This document shows, one piece after another, positions 1 to 12,386 of a stretch of DNA of 64,000 nucleotides. The DNA lies in the NCBI GenBank assembly GCA_018287875.1, contig JAGVVL010000027.1, forward strand, positions 558,001 through 622,000, written 5' to 3'. Every line of letters begins with the position of its first letter. Positions within the stretch are counted from its first letter, which is position 1. The translations under genes were made by a program, and so were the position numbers. Under the pieces are notes generated by a model, which was not told the origin of the DNA, ran no database searches, and saw only the letters and a program-made list of their open reading frames with translations. This stretch comes from Nigrospora sphaerica (Eukaryota; Ascomycota; Sordariomycetes; Amphisphaeriales; Apiosporaceae).

Positions 1-400
1 ACAAGAGGGGGGCCTATGGAACAGCGGACAACAACAGAGAGCCTCGTCAGGGGAAGGCTGCGGTAGGTACCTACCGAGTAGGCAGCTCGTGGAGTAGAAG
101 TGCGGTCTGGCGGCGGCGGGAGCCTTGTAGCCTTGGGGAGCCTTGCTTATTAGTGGTGCTGGACCGTAGCAGCTCTGCCTGCCTGCCGCCTGTGCCCGCC
201 TGTCCCTTGCCCGCCCGCATCTCATCCCACCCCCCAAAAAAGTTCTGGACCGGAAGAGCTAGAAGCTCTCGACAGCCGCCACACCGGATTACCTCGAAGA
301 ATCTTGCTTGCCGGCCCTCTGAGAAACGGACCGACGATCTACGACGACCAGGAGCATCCGGTTTCCCCGACTTCTTCTTTTTGTCCCCAGTACTGTCAGC
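1..400 (+). promoter_or_regulatory. Upstream region / 5' leader of CCT2
   Basis: This stretch precedes the CCT2 start codon and has no supported coding sequence. A perfect 16-bp palindrome centred on GGTACC lies at 61–76. C/T-rich runs occur between about 190 and 240 and before the start codon at 365–390, as is common in fungal leaders. The transcription start cannot be placed from sequence. Confidence 0.4.
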
Positions 401-2147
401 ATGGTGAGTGCGAGCAAAGCCCCCCCCGCCTGGCCCAGGGAGGGGCCGCCCGGTCAGGGGAGCCCGTCGCTAACGAAGGACGCATTCGTGCCCAGGCGAC
501 CCAAATCTTCGAGGAGGGCACCACCCAGGAGAGGGGAGAGAACGCCCGTCTCTCGGCCTTCGTCGGCGCCATCGCCGTCGGCGACCTCGTCAAGAGCACC
601 CTCGGCCCCAAGGGCATGGACAAGATCCTGCAGTCGGCCTCGACGGGCGAGATCATGGTGACCAACGACGGCGCCACCATCCTCAAGTCCATCGCCCTCG
701 ACAACGCCGCCGCCAAGGTGCTCGTCAACATCTCCAAGGTTCAGGACGACGAGGTCGGTGACGGCACCACCTCGGTCGCCGTCCTGGCCGCCGAGCTCCT
801 GCGCGAGGCCGAGCAGCTGGTCAACAAGAAGATCCACCCCCAGACCATCATCGAGGGCTACCGGATAGCCAGCCAGGCCGCCCTGCAGGCCCTCGAGCAG
901 TCGGCCGTCGACCACAGCAAGAACCCCGAGGCCTTCAAGAAGGACCTGACGGCCATCGCCCGCACCACCCTCAGCAGCAAGGTCCTGGCCCAGGACCGCG
1001 AGCTGTTCGCCAAGCTGGCCGTCGAGGCCGTCCTGCGCCTCAAGGGCTCCGCCGACCTCAGCCACATCCAGATCATCAAGAAGGCCGGCGGCAAGCTGAG
1101 CGACTCGTACCTCGACGAGGGCTTCATCCTCGACAAGAAGATCGGCGTGAACCAGCCCAAGCGCCTCGAGAAGGCCAAGATCCTGGTTGCCAACACCAGC
1201 ATGGACACGGACAAGGTCAAGATCTTTGGCGCCCGCGTCAAGGTGGGCTCGACGAGCAAGCTGGCCGAGATCGAAAAGGCCGAGAAGGACAAGATGAAGG
1301 CCAAGGTCGACCGCATCAAGGCCCACGGCATCAACTGCTTCATCAACCGCCAGCTCATCTACAACTGGCCCGAGCAACTGTTTACCGACGCCGGCATCAT
1401 GTCCATTGAGCACGCCGACTTTGACGGCATCGAGAGACTGGCCCTCGTCACCGGCGGCGAGATCACGTCTACTTTCGACCACCCCGACCAGGTGAAGCTC
1501 GGCCACTGCGACCTGATCGAGGAGGTCATGATCGGCGAGGACACCCTCATCAAGTTTTCGGGCGTGGCCGCGGGCCAGGCCTGCACCATCGTGCTGCGCG
1601 GTGCCACGGACCAGCTGCTGGACGAGGCCGACCGGTCGCTGCACGACGCCCTGGCCGTTCTCTCGCAGACGGTCAAGGAGCCGCGGACGACGCTGGGCGG
1701 CGGCTGCGCCGAGATGCTGATGGCCAAGGCCGTCGAGGGCGCCGCCACGCGCGTCGAAGGCAAGAAGCAGATGGCCGTTGCGTCTTTCGCCACGGCCCTG
1801 CGCCAGCTCCCCACCATTTTGGCCGACAACGCCGGCCTGGACTCGAGCGAACTCGTCGCCCGCCTACGAAAGGCCATTTACGACGGCATGTCGACCTACG
1901 GCCTGGACCTGGCGACGCCGGGTGGCGGCATTACCGACATGCGGGACCTGGGCGTCATCGAGAGCTTCAAGCTGAAGAAGGCCGTCGTGTCGTCAGCAAG
2001 CGAGGCCGCCGAGGTACGTCGCCCGCCCGCCCGCTCCCCCGCGGGCTGCCTCTTGCGCGATCCGTCTAGTACTGACATGGCCCACAGCTGCTGTTGCGCG
2101 TGGACGACATCATCCGCGCGGCGCCGAGGAGACGCGAGCGGATGTAA
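401..2147 (+). CDS. CCT2: T-complex protein 1 subunit beta (CCT2)
   Basis: This is the beta subunit of the cytosolic CCT/TRiC chaperonin, which folds actin, tubulin and other proteins in an ATP-driven double ring. The model is join(401..403, 496..2013, 2088..2147), 526 aa, normal for the family. The first coding exon is the ATG alone, followed at once by a GTGAGT donor. Intron 1 (404–495) has a CTAAC branch site and ends in CCCAG. Exon 2 begins ATQIFEEG, the conserved start of fungal CCT2. Group II chaperonin signatures are clear: the N-terminal [14 protein letters not shown] segment, NDGATIL, and the ATP-site motif GDGTTS. Intron 2 (2014–2087) keeps the phase and the last exon encodes a basic tail ending in RRRERM. 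The continuous reading frame runs upstream of 401 but is not conserved there, so I reject an earlier start. Confidence 0.95.
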
Positions 2148-5100
2148 GGCGTCTGCACCACGTCGGGGGCGTTTTCAAGAAAAAAGGGGAGGGCACTTGT
2201 CGGGCTCGGTGTATTATACCATAGACTTGCCATACCCGAATAATGAGAACGAGGGAGCCAATGACGAACCCTTTGACCAAGACCACGGCTTTTACAGCGA
2301 TGTGCTAAGAGACTGGGCCGCCTAGAATGGTACCCCCGCGGTATGCTATGTTGGCGTCACGAACAGGTCCCGGCCGAGGCCGTGCCTCCTTACCTTTCGA
2401 CCCGAGGTCATGGAAATGCATTCCACGGCGCCACAACGCGCAGCCGGGTTCGACCGTGAGCCCCGGCGCCTTTGGGGGGCATCCCGGAATCCATGCCACC
2501 GGATCCGCACGAGACCCCTCTAGCGAGCTTGGACCTCCCTTACGGAGAGGGCACGATGGCGCATTCCAAGGGGAGGCAAGACAACAAGCGTAAAGCAACG
2601 AAACAGCTGGGACAGATTCCTTCTCCTGACCGGAAGGAACGAAAACAGCTAACAGCCCCCTCCCTCCCCTCCCAGTGACCGTCAACGAAACGCGTCCGCA
2701 CACCAGCAATGCCGTGTATATGTCAAACCCCGATGGACCAGGGTTGGGACCTGATGGAGAATACGTGGCGACCAGGGCCGCGTCGTAGGAGAGAAGGGGC
2801 GGGGGGGCCTCAGAGAGAAAAAGGCGAGGGGGGGTAAGAAATAAAGAGGTGAGGGGGGCGTATGAGAGAAGTCGCTCCGGCTATTCAATCTGAAGCTCCA
2901 GGGGAGGTTGCTTACTACGCGGTCCGGTGAGGGGAGCGAGGAGAGGGCGCTGGTGTCGTTCCTTAGGGACGGTGAGGCAGCAGCACTCTAGGGGCAAGGG
3001 GCCAAGAGAACAAGAGAGCTTGCTGGCCGCTTCATCGCGATGTGTCCCTTGGAGGCCACGGACGCCTCTCTCACATGCCTGCTGGCCTCTACCCTCCACG
3101 ACGGGCTTATTTTGGGGAGCCTGGAATCTCTTGGAACCGTCGACCCAACTGGCACACGAATTGCTCCACCGTCAAGGGAGAGGGCGGCCTTCTTCGCCGT
3201 AATTACGGGGGCCGGGGAGGAACCGGGAGGGTAGGGGCCCGTGGGCGGGAAGGGTGGCGACTTTCCATGCAGGGCATTCGGGAGCGTGGGCGCTTTGGGC
3301 AGCAAGCAGAGACCGACCGGTTTCCTTCGCCACGGTTGGGAACCCCCGGAGGCGTATACGGGCCATGTTCCTATATGCCGTGGCAAAGGGTGGATGGCAC
3401 CCTTGGAAAGTCTTCGCACGGGACCGGCGGGGCTGGTTCCAAAGGTCTGGGGCGCCGGCGGGCCACTTGGTACGCGAGCGCTTGCCAGAAGTGGCTCGAA
3501 CCGGAAAACCTATCTTTTGCACTCGCAACAAGCAAAGCCGTCGTGGTGGAGGAACTTGGTAGCGAAGAAAACATGTTCCCGACAGGGAGGTTGCTCCTCT
3601 AAACGATAGTATGCTATACAGCAACCCTGCTAATGACGAGTCTCAGGCTCAGAGCCGCTGGATTCGCGGCAAGGTATCCAGTCACGAGAGATTTGCTGTC
3701 GAAACACTTGCCTTGATTGGCCCCGGATCGTCAGCTCATAGGCCAGGGAAGTGATGCACCCTGGATGTGTGTTCCAGCGGGCGCTTTACCTTGCGCAGAT
3801 AGTGTTCCAACCTACTTCGTATGGCCCATGCATTGAGGACGACGGGCACCCGAACGCTCTCTCGTGACGCCCTTTACCGGCAAACGGTAGAGGGTCGTGG
3901 GTTGAGGCCTCCCGTGATGCTGCGCAAGGAAACCTCAACGACGATGAATTCACGACCAATGCGCCAGCCACACCAGGTTGGGGAGACCACGAAGCCTCCA
4001 GTGGCACGGAGGCCATCGTACTCGCATGGCCAGCGGTCGCATTGACGTCGCCGTCCAGCTCCGGGTACCCCTGGATTGCACCGCCCCGGGTTTGCACCGC
4101 CTCGTTCTGCTCGAAGCGGAGCCGCCCTCTTTCGGGTCAGTCCACCTCTTGGCCCCCGCCCGGGCGCCCAGGAATGCGACGCTGGAAAACATGGCACAGC
4201 TGCACGTATCGGCCAGAAAATGAATGTCGGCTTGCAAAAAGGAGCGCGCTGCGATGGCTGCGACGCCCGTCGGCTCCCTCAACCTTGCTGTTGGTCTCGA
4301 GCTTGCCCATCCGCGGGGCGTCATGCGCTGAGGGGGCCGACGAAGCGGTGCCCGTATCTGTAGACGGAACCGGCAGGCTTCCTGCCCGCCCGCCTAAGGT
4401 AACCCCCTCTGACGACCGGCTGGCCAAGGCCGGCCCCCGTGTTTGGTAACGTTGACGATTGATGACAAGGGGTTTGTGGCTGGCGCAGATCTTCGTCAAC
4501 GAGCTTGGCTCCTTGGGCTTGCCAGGCGCTGCCACGGCTATAGCTCGCAGCCACTTAAGCGCGAACCCACTCCCCGGAGCGCCTAGTCGGCTAGTTGAGC
4601 TGAATAGGATGCCTCTTGGCGAATCAGATGGAGCGGCGGCCTAGTGTCGACGGGTGGGCGAAACGTTGCGGCGAGCCGGCACGCCCAGTAGATCTGCCCA
4701 TCTGCCCCCCTGTCCACCTACTGGACCGGGGAGCGACTGGGAGCCAGCCGACCGGCCAGGCCTGGGGGCAAACAGACACAGGAGCAAGGAGGCAAAAAGC
4801 CGGAACGGGGACTTTTGCCGCCGGCGCCCTGGTCGGGAAGCCGAGTCGGGTACCCCCCTGATCGACGCATGTCATATAGCTTGGGCTGTAGTCAGTATAG
4901 GGCGCAAAATACGGAGCTTTTGGATCTGGATCGCCACAAAGGGTCGGCAGACAGGGGGCAGTCAGGGGTAGTGCAGGCGAGCAGACGAGATTGACAGGAT
5001 TGACCAGAGCAAATTCTTCGCCGGTATGATGTAGCGGGCGCGCTCCTTGTGAGCCGCGTGTCAACGGAGGGTTCTGACTAGACGAGATCCCGTGAGTGGG

Positions 5101-6679
5101 ATCGTCCGGTCACGGCTGAGACACGCAAGACACGCGCGTCTGGCGAGCGAAGACATAGGGGTCCCGCGACAACAGCCGCACTCGCAAGTGACGACAGGCG
5201 TAGACCAGCCGGATAGATGCTTGGTGGGCGGGTGACGCTCTTCGGCGTCTTTCGCGGACGCCGGAGGCCTTTGGAGGCCCGGAGACCCTGGAAGGGCTTC
5301 CGCTTCGACGGCGCTGGGTGCTTGGTTGCGCACCTACCACCGTGGCGTACTACGATGGCCCACATCGTAAAGAGACGGGACGAATGCCGCAGCGAGCCGT
5401 TCTGTCCACTGCGCCCCATAGCCGCGAGGTATGTACACGCATGAAAGGCGGTTCCGGTGACATCTCATGTAGGCACTCGTCCGAAGAGCTGCGATGAGAT
5501 GGGATGCCAGGTAGCGGGTCGCATTGACACGACCCCTGGGAGGGCAGAGGATGCCTCTGGGCGATGCCAGATGATCGTCGAAACGCATCACGCAAGCGGC
5601 AGGTGGTTGCCAGTGTGTGTGTGTGGGTGTGCGTGTGTACGCGGGGGCGAAGATGCAGAAAAGAGCCGGATGGGGAAACGGAGGACATACCACGTAGTTG
5701 GTCGTCTCCTCATAGGCGTTCCACCGGCGGCGTGATTGGCGTTGGGCGGCAGGAACGCGAGGAAACATTGGCCGGGGGTGAAGTCGGGCGGCTGACAGCC
5801 AACGGAACTGCTGTACCTGCACGAGGTGCCGACTTCAGAAACACAGGCCCGCTTTGAAACGGCGGCTCTGCAGCGCCTGCAAGTACGTGTTTTTGGCTAG
5901 GGCGGTGGAAGAGGCGCCGCCGAGGCGCCCTGGCTGGCTGTCATGAAAGCGCTGCCAGGCACCCGGACAAGGGAAGCCCTTAGGCCCGATGCCCTGTGCC
6001 TGGGCTCCAGGGCCTCCGGGGGCGTGCCTGTGCCGCCCTCGTCAGGGGACTCCCTGTCGCCTTTGTACCCCCTCTCCACGCGACCCGCATGCCGCACAGC
6101 GCAGGGATGGCGACCCCTAGTGCCGTTCCGGATCGTCAGCCACAGCCTCCCAGCGCTGCTCCTGATTGGCCCGTCGCTTCAAGACCGTTCTCTCCGTCTA
6201 CCACACACACCACCCACGCCTCTTTTTGCTTCCCCTCTGGGACATCGTCCCGCCTCTGCTCCCCGTTCTGGAATGCCCACCCCGTCGCCTCTGTCCTGCC
6301 ATTGAGGTCCGCTTGCCATGGCCCTCCGTCCATTGTGCCCGCCGGGCCCTTACAATGACTCGAAGGGGCCAGACGGTGGGCACTATGGGGCCGCCTGGGC
6401 GTGCGCACGAGGCCGCCGCTCATCCAAGGTCGGACAGATATTTAGGGAGCCTCATCGCTCGGCCATCTCTAATTCTGGTTCTACTACTCATCAGCATCAT
6501 TCCTTCTCTTGTTCTCTCGTCTCTTTTCCTTCCACAGGACGACTCATCCACCCACGAGCCCGGGGCTCCTTTTCACTCCTTCTGCTATTCAGCAACCACC
6601 TTTTTGCAGCCTGGTGCTCTACCCCGTTCTTTGACACCTCTGAACTTCGGACGGAAAACCGCTTTTCTCTTCCGCCAAG
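2148..6679. other. Intergenic region, no supported gene
   Basis: No reading frame here shows a recognisable domain or a convincing intron–exon structure. Open frames up to about 190 codons exist on both strands, but they overlap one another and look like GC-rich chance frames. A GT-rich simple repeat sits at 5613–5640. The last 250 bases (about 6430–6679) are C/T-rich and probably form the promoter and leader of the downstream secreted oxidase. An unusual short gene or non-coding RNA cannot be excluded. Confidence 0.5.
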
Positions 6680-7987
6680 ATGACTCGTTTCTCCGCCTAC
6701 ACGGCCGTCCTGGCCTCGGTCGCCTCGGCCGTCAGCGGCCACATGATCATGCAGACTCCGGCTCCCTTCGGCACCCCGGACAACTCGCCTCTCAGCTCCG
6801 ACGGCAGCAACTTCCCTTGCAAGGTCCAAGGCGACCCCGCCAGCTTCTACTCCTTCAGCAAGGCCACCGAGATGCAGGCCGGCTCGACGCAGAAACTGTC
6901 CTTCAAGGGCAGCGCCGTCCACGGCGGCGGCTCGTGCCAGCTTGCCATCACCAACGACAAGCAGCCCACCGCTTCGTCCTCCTGGTCCGTTATCCTGAGC
7001 CTTGAGGGTGGCTGTCCGTCCAAGGACGGCAGCGGGCCCAGCGAGTACGACTTCACTATTCCCGATGACGTGCCCGCCGGCGAGTACGTGTTTGCCTGGA
7101 CCTGGATCAGCAAGATGAGCGGCGCCCCCGAGTACTACATGAACTGCGCCCCCATCAAGGTCACCGGCGGCGCCTCAAAGCGGTCCGTCGAGGAGCGCGC
7201 TGCCGGCCTCTCGGCCATGCCCAACCTCTTTGTCGCGAACCTGGCCGGCGTCAACGACTGCAAGTCGCGCAACGGCGGATCCAGCGTCGACGTCAAGTTC
7301 CCCGAACCCGGCCCCAACGTTGAGAAGCCCAACCCGAACCCCACCTTCGGCGACCCCATCGGCACCAACTGCTTCCCCAAGGGCGCCTCTGCCGAGGGTG
7401 TCCTCTCCGGCGGCGGCGGCGGCAGCACTGGCGGCGGCGATGCCGCGCCCTCCGCCCAGCCTGGCGGTGGTTCCTCAGGCGGCTCTCCCTCGGCCACGGC
7501 CTCTGCTCCCGCCGCGCCCAGCACGACCTCGGCTCCTGTCCAGAAGCCTAGCGCTTCCGCCCCCGGTGGCGTATTTGTGACCGTTCCTAGCAACGGTGGT
7601 GCCGCCCCGTCTGCTGCTCCCACCGCCTCTGCCTCTTCCGCCTCGGCGCCGGCTTCTTCCGCCTCTGCCTCGTCCGCCTCGGCGCCGGCTTCTTCCGCCT
7701 CTGCTCCGGCCGCCCCCTCGGCTACCGCTCCCAGCAGCCCCGGCTCCGGCTCGGGCGCTGGTTCTGGTTCCGGCTCCGGCTCCGGCTCGTCCCAGGGCGC
7801 CATGAGCGGTGCTTGCAAGGAGGAGGGCCAGTTCAACTGCGTCAACAATCAGTTCCAGCAGTGCGCCTCAGGCACCTGGACCGCCATGCAGCCCATGGCC
7901 GCCGGCACCTCGTGCCAGGCGGGCCTGTCGTCGACTCTTTGGGCCGCCGGCCGCCGCTCGCTGCGCTACGCCCGCCGTGCCCTGTAA
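6680..7987 (+). CDS. Secreted AA11-like lytic polysaccharide monooxygenase
   Basis: This is a single-exon protein of 435 aa, probably a secreted copper enzyme that oxidatively cleaves chitin or a related polymer. Residues 1–20 form a signal peptide. Cleavage after Gly20 exposes His21, the required first ligand of the histidine brace. The second histidine is His81 in SAVHGGGSCQ, and Tyr153 in YYMNCA fits the axial tyrosine; both contexts resemble AA11. The catalytic domain ends near residue 225. A Ser/Ala/Pro/Gly-rich linker (about 240–370) follows, then a small four-cysteine C-terminal module (about 374–412) that probably binds polysaccharide. The ATG context (CCAAGATGAC) is good. The RRSLRYARRAL tail is basic and unusual but the frame is clean. 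The family call rests on motifs only, and chitin as substrate is inferred. Confidence 0.8.
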   Translation: MTRFSAYTAVLASVASAVSGHMIMQTPAPFGTPDNSPLSSDGSNFPCKVQGDPASFYSFSKATEMQAGSTQKLSFKGSAVHGGGSCQLAITNDKQPTASSSWSVILSLEGGCPSKDGSGPSEYDFTIPDDVPAGEYVFAWTWISKMSGAPEYYMNCAPIKVTGGASKRSVEERAAGLSAMPNLFVANLAGVNDCKSRNGGSSVDVKFPEPGPNVEKPNPNPTFGDPIGTNCFPKGASAEGVLSGGGGGSTGGGDAAPSAQPGGGSSGGSPSATASAPAAPSTTSAPVQKPSASAPGGVFVTVPSNGGAAPSAAPTASASSASAPASSASASSASAPASSASAPAAPSATAPSSPGSGSGAGSGSGSGSGSSQGAMSGACKEEGQFNCVNNQFQQCASGTWTAMQPMAAGTSCQAGLSSTLWAAGRRSLRYARRAL

Positions 7988-8822
7988 AAAGAAAACAAGG
8001 CGTCCCAGACGCCCCGCGATACCCATCCGAGCAGGACTCAAATCTACTTCTTCGAGACATTCACTTACATGACGAGACGATCCACTTCGCACCTTTTTTT
8101 GTACATAGCCTTTTTAGGGTTTGTTTTGGGTTCCGGCGTTTGCATATGGGGGCACCACGACCGCCACCAACGTCGGAAGGGTCCCAGGGGCTGCGTACAT
8201 ACACATATACATGAGGGAAAAGACACGAGGGAAACCTACCTGAGAGAAAGGAGAATATGATTGCATACCTTACCTACCTGGAATTCCAAATGCGTCTCTA
8301 GTGATTATGTAAGCGAATTTGGCTGCTAGTCTTTCGCCGTTGCCAGCGTCTTCACTTTTTCGTTGCGTTATCAGAAGGCTTTTTCGCATTGTTCGAGTTG
8401 GAATGGTATGTGTTGCGTATCGACAGCCACTGATCCGATTAGTCCGCTGGTAGACAGCGAGTGTCAGGCTGCCCACGTGATGGACACCTATGCATATATC
8501 GCTGTCTAGGTAGGTAGAGCTGGGATGGTCGACGAATCGGGGACAAGAGACAGGCTCAGCTTCACAGCCGCATCTGCGCATCCAAAATCCCCGCTCCGGG
8601 TTGCCCTTCATGAGGCAGCTTAACAGTAGACGATGCCTACTCCCATCTTTCCATCACCGATCATTACTTCCAGGCCATTCTCTGAGCGCGCTCCGGCTGC
8701 CGACGTGTCATAACCTTCGCCAGGATTTTCCCATAACGCCTTTGCCAGCGTCTCCTCGATCTTTCCCGTGCAAAAACAAAAGACCTCTCATGCACTTTCA
8801 GTTGGAGTAACCGGCCGGCGCT
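7988..8822. other. Intergenic: 3' UTR of the oxidase and NLR-A promoter
   Basis: I see no coding sequence. The part after 7988 is presumably the 3' untranslated region of the oxidase. Short ACCTACC/TAGGTAGG motifs occur near 8268–8280 and 8506–8516. The final 200 bases are pyrimidine-rich and lead to the ATG at 8823. Confidence 0.45.
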
Positions 8823-11800
8823 ATGGCTGATCCCTTCAGCATCACGGCAGGCGTGGTCGGCATCCTCGCCCCGTCGCTGCATCTGATCCGACTACTGCGG
8901 GATGACCTCCGCAACATCTCGGACGCTTCGTTGACGGTGAAAGCCCTCGGACAAGACGTCGACGCCGTCGAAGCCGCCCTCAACTCCCTCAACGCCATAA
9001 GCCGGGCCCAATGGACGGCGCTGGGTCCGGGCGTCGTGGAGCAATCCACGAGCGCCATCCAGGACTGCGCCCGGACGTGCGAAAAGTTCCGGGCCGACCT
9101 GCAACGGTGGACTCGGCATTATACCTCTGCCGCGGGCATCTCTTGGCGTGATCGAGTCGCCCTGGGCTTCTTCCGGCAGAACGAGATCAAGGCATTGTCC
9201 CAGCAGCTCCAGAAGCACCAGACCGCCCTCAACCTCATGATCAGTACTGCCAACCTGTAAGCCAGGACACTTCCTCGCGGCTGCTTACGGGCGTAACTAA
9301 CAGGCACTAGACACACCTCTGTCCGCGGTCTTTCCATCACCGAAGGTAAGGTCCAGTCAGAAAGGGCGGTCGGTTCCATATCGGCGTACGTCGGAGACGG
9401 GTGCGGTAGAATTGACCATCGCACGGCGAGATGCACCATGTTTTGCCAAGGGTACCTTGGAACCAATGTGACGGCGGAGCGGTACAAACTTCAATGGCCG
9501 GGGCACCGATGCTTCACGTCTTATAGTAGTGGACGCATTTACTGCTCAACGCTACCTATTTCAGTAGCAACAGCAGTTATATTACGAGCAGCGTTGACAG
9601 CAGCAGCAACAGCAGCACCGCCGGTACTAAGTACAACACCAAAGTCGCGACAATCAACCTGGTCAATTTGCCGTTCCCGCAGGAGACGCCGTTTCTGGCG
9701 TGCGCTGGATTGGAGATCTGAACCCTTCCCGCGGTCAACGCTAACTAAACCTCCACTAGGTGCACCGAAGCCATCGTCTACCGTTCCATTTCGGCGCGAC
9801 CGCAATTTTATCAAGCGCGAAACGTTGCTTAACCAACTACACCAAGCCTTCTCAGTCCCGGGGTCCTGTGTCGCGCTTGCCGGGTTGGGCGGGGTAGGCA
9901 AATCGCAGCTTGCAATTGAATACTGCTATCGAACGCAGGAGGAGGCCTCGCGGAAGAACGAGCCGATATGGATCTTCTGGGTTCACGCCGGGACGCCGGC
10001 AAGACTGGTGGAGGGATTCAAGACCATCGCCGATGCCGCCAAGATCCCCGGACGGGATCAGCCAGATACGGACACCCTGGAACTGGTCGAACGTTGGCTC
10101 CGGAGCGAGCAGAATGGACCATGGTTTTTGGTCGTCGACAACGCCGATGATGCCGGCGTCCTCTTCGATACCAGCCCGACGAAACCCGGCCCTGCCTCGG
10201 CCGACGAAGGCAGGAGAGCTCTATGGACCTACTTGCTGCAGTGCCCTCACGGATCGATTCTGATCACCACGCGAGACAAAGGCGTAGGTCTCAGGCTGAC
10301 CGACGACGGACAAAGCGTCATCCAGGTACCCCCGATGGACAGGGACCATGCGCTTTCACTGCTCGCTTCCAAAGTGGGCAGCCTGTCGGACATGGACGCC
10401 AGTGTGGCGCTGGTGGAAGCGCTCGAGTACATGCCCTTGGCCATCAGTCAAGCAGGGGCGTACATCAACCGACGCGCGCCACGTATGTCGATTCGAAAGT
10501 ACCTGGACAGTGTCCGAGGCAGCGAGTTGGAGATATCCAGCCTTCTGAACCGTACAGCCATGGACCGCGACGCAATGGATCTTCGTCGAGACCCGACCGC
10601 ATCCAACTCCATCATCACGACATGGCAGATATCATTCGACGCCATTCGCTCGGAGCGAGGATCCGCAGCCGACTTGCTTTCTTTCATGAGCTTTTTTGAC
10701 CGCCAGAGCATTCCCGAATCCTTGATCCGGCCGTTTCATCAAGACTCATCCGGGAGTTCGGAACCACTGGCTCCGGAGAACGGCGACACCTTCGATGACG
10801 ATATTGCGATTCTCCACAACTACTCTCTCATCTCCATCAATGATGCTGGGGACACTTTCGAAATGCACCGCCTCGTACAGCTATCCACGAAACGGTGGTT
10901 GGATGTCTTCCAAAGAACAGATATCTTCATGGGCCGGTTCCTCCGGTGCATGGCGCATTCGTTCCCGATGCCGGATTACGAGAACTGGGACACATGCGAA
11001 CGGCTCTTCCCGCACGTTCAAGGCGTACCGGACCACCGTCCCGGCGATGAAGAGTCATTGGAGAACTGGGCCGAAGTCCTGTTCTGTGGCGGCTGGTATC
11101 AGTTCGACAAAGGCAGATATTCTGAAGCGCAACCCATGGCAGAAAAGGCTCGAGCTGCAAGAATAGAGCTGTTAGGGGAAGAGCACGGCCTGACTCTGGA
11201 AAGCAGCCGGCTACTTGGTCAGATCTTCTTCAGCAAAGGATTTTATGAGCGAGCCGAGTCACTACTAGTACAGGTTATGGAAAAGAGAAAAGTCGGGCTT
11301 GGTCCAGAGGCGGACACCACACTTATAGCCATGACCGAACTGGCAGGCCTATATAGTCGGCAAGGCCGATTCAAGGAGGCAGAGCTGTTACAGCTACAGG
11401 TAATGGAGGCGCAAAAGAAGGTTCTCGGCGTGGAACATGAAGACACGCTCATCACCCTAGGCAGCCTAGCCGCCATATATAAGCACCAAGGCCGGTGGCG
11501 GGAGGCTGAAGTGTTTCAGCTACAAGTAATGGAGGCGCGAAAGAAGCTATTCGGCGCGGAGCATGTTTACACGCTTTTCGATATGGCCTCCCTAGCATTG
11601 ACATATGAGAGTCAAGGCCGGTGGGATGAGGCTGAGGCGCTTCAGCTGCATGTATTGGAAGTGCGGAAAAGGCTATTGGGTGCCGAGCATCCTTACACCC
11701 TTACCAGCATGGCCTCCTTAGCATCGATATATGGGGACCAAGGCCGGTGGAGTGAAGCTGAGGCGCTTCAGCTGCTTGTGGTGGAAGCGCGGAAAAGGCT

Positions 11801-12386
11801 ATTGGGGGCCGAGCATCCCGATACGCTTAGCAGTATAGGCAACTTGGCATTGATATACGTGGGCCAAGGCCGATGGGAGAAGGTGGAGCCGCTGGAAGTA
11901 GAGGTGGTGGAAGCGTCTACGAGAGTGCTCGGCGTAGAGCATCCGTCGACGCTGGTGTCAATGGGCAACTTGGCCGAGACGTATAGGAGACAAGGGCGGT
12001 GGAGCGAGGCCGAGGCGCTGGGCGTCAAGACCCTGGCGATAGAGAGAAGGGTGCTCGGCACCGAGCATCCACAAACGCTCAGCAGCCTACGCAACTTGGC
12101 GGCGACATACCGAGGTCAGGAGCGGTGGACTGAGGCTGAGACGCTCGGGGCCCGGGCTCTCGAGATGAGCGAGAGGGTGCTCGGGGCAGAGCACCACGAT
12201 ACGCTGGGGGCCATGGAGTACCTCGCCGAGACTTGGGACGGAATGGAGCTTGGGGAGAAGGCCGCAGAGCTCATGGACCGGTGTGCTCAAGCGCGCCGCC
12301 AAACGCTGGGGTCTGAGCATCCCCGTACTGTTGCCTCGCTCAAGTGGCTACGAGACAGGCGTCGTGAGGAGGCTGACCATGACTGA
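8823..12386 (+). CDS. NLR-A: HeLo-like–NB-ARC–TPR receptor
   Basis: This is a fungal STAND receptor of the NLR type, expected to sense non-self and to trigger a death or defence response through its N-terminus. Exon 1 (8823–9256) encodes a fungal HeLo-like N-terminal domain beginning MADPFSITAGVVGI. Intron 1 (9257–9310) has donor GTAAGC and branch CTAAC. From 9311 one frame is open to the stop at 12386, giving 1169 aa. A second intron from the GTAAGG at 9346 to the CTAAC…CTAG acceptor at 9759 is equally in frame and would give 1031 aa. The NB-ARC part has the P-loop GLGGVGKS (near 9882), a Walker-B-like FLVVDNADD, ILITTRD and a MPLAISQAGAY segment. About ten kinesin-light-chain-type TPR units of ~42 aa (AEHPxTLxS… QGRWxEAEAL) follow from ~11.1 kb. 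Ligand and effector activity are unknown. Confidence 0.85.

Noticed and set aside
454..1644. Long minus-strand open frame inside CCT2 (396 codons)
   Set aside because: It is a codon-bias shadow of the conserved CCT2 frame, with Leu/Gly/Val-rich repetitive sequence and no domain.
3042..3602. 186-codon plus-strand frame upstream of the AA11-like gene
   Set aside because: It has no domain, is Gly/Arg-rich and overlaps several equally long frames on both strands.
7135..7848. Minus-strand Glu/Ala/Pro-rich frame opposite the AA11-like gene
   Set aside because: Its composition is the direct complement of the Ser/Ala/Pro/Gly linker, and the sense strand has all the conserved motifs.
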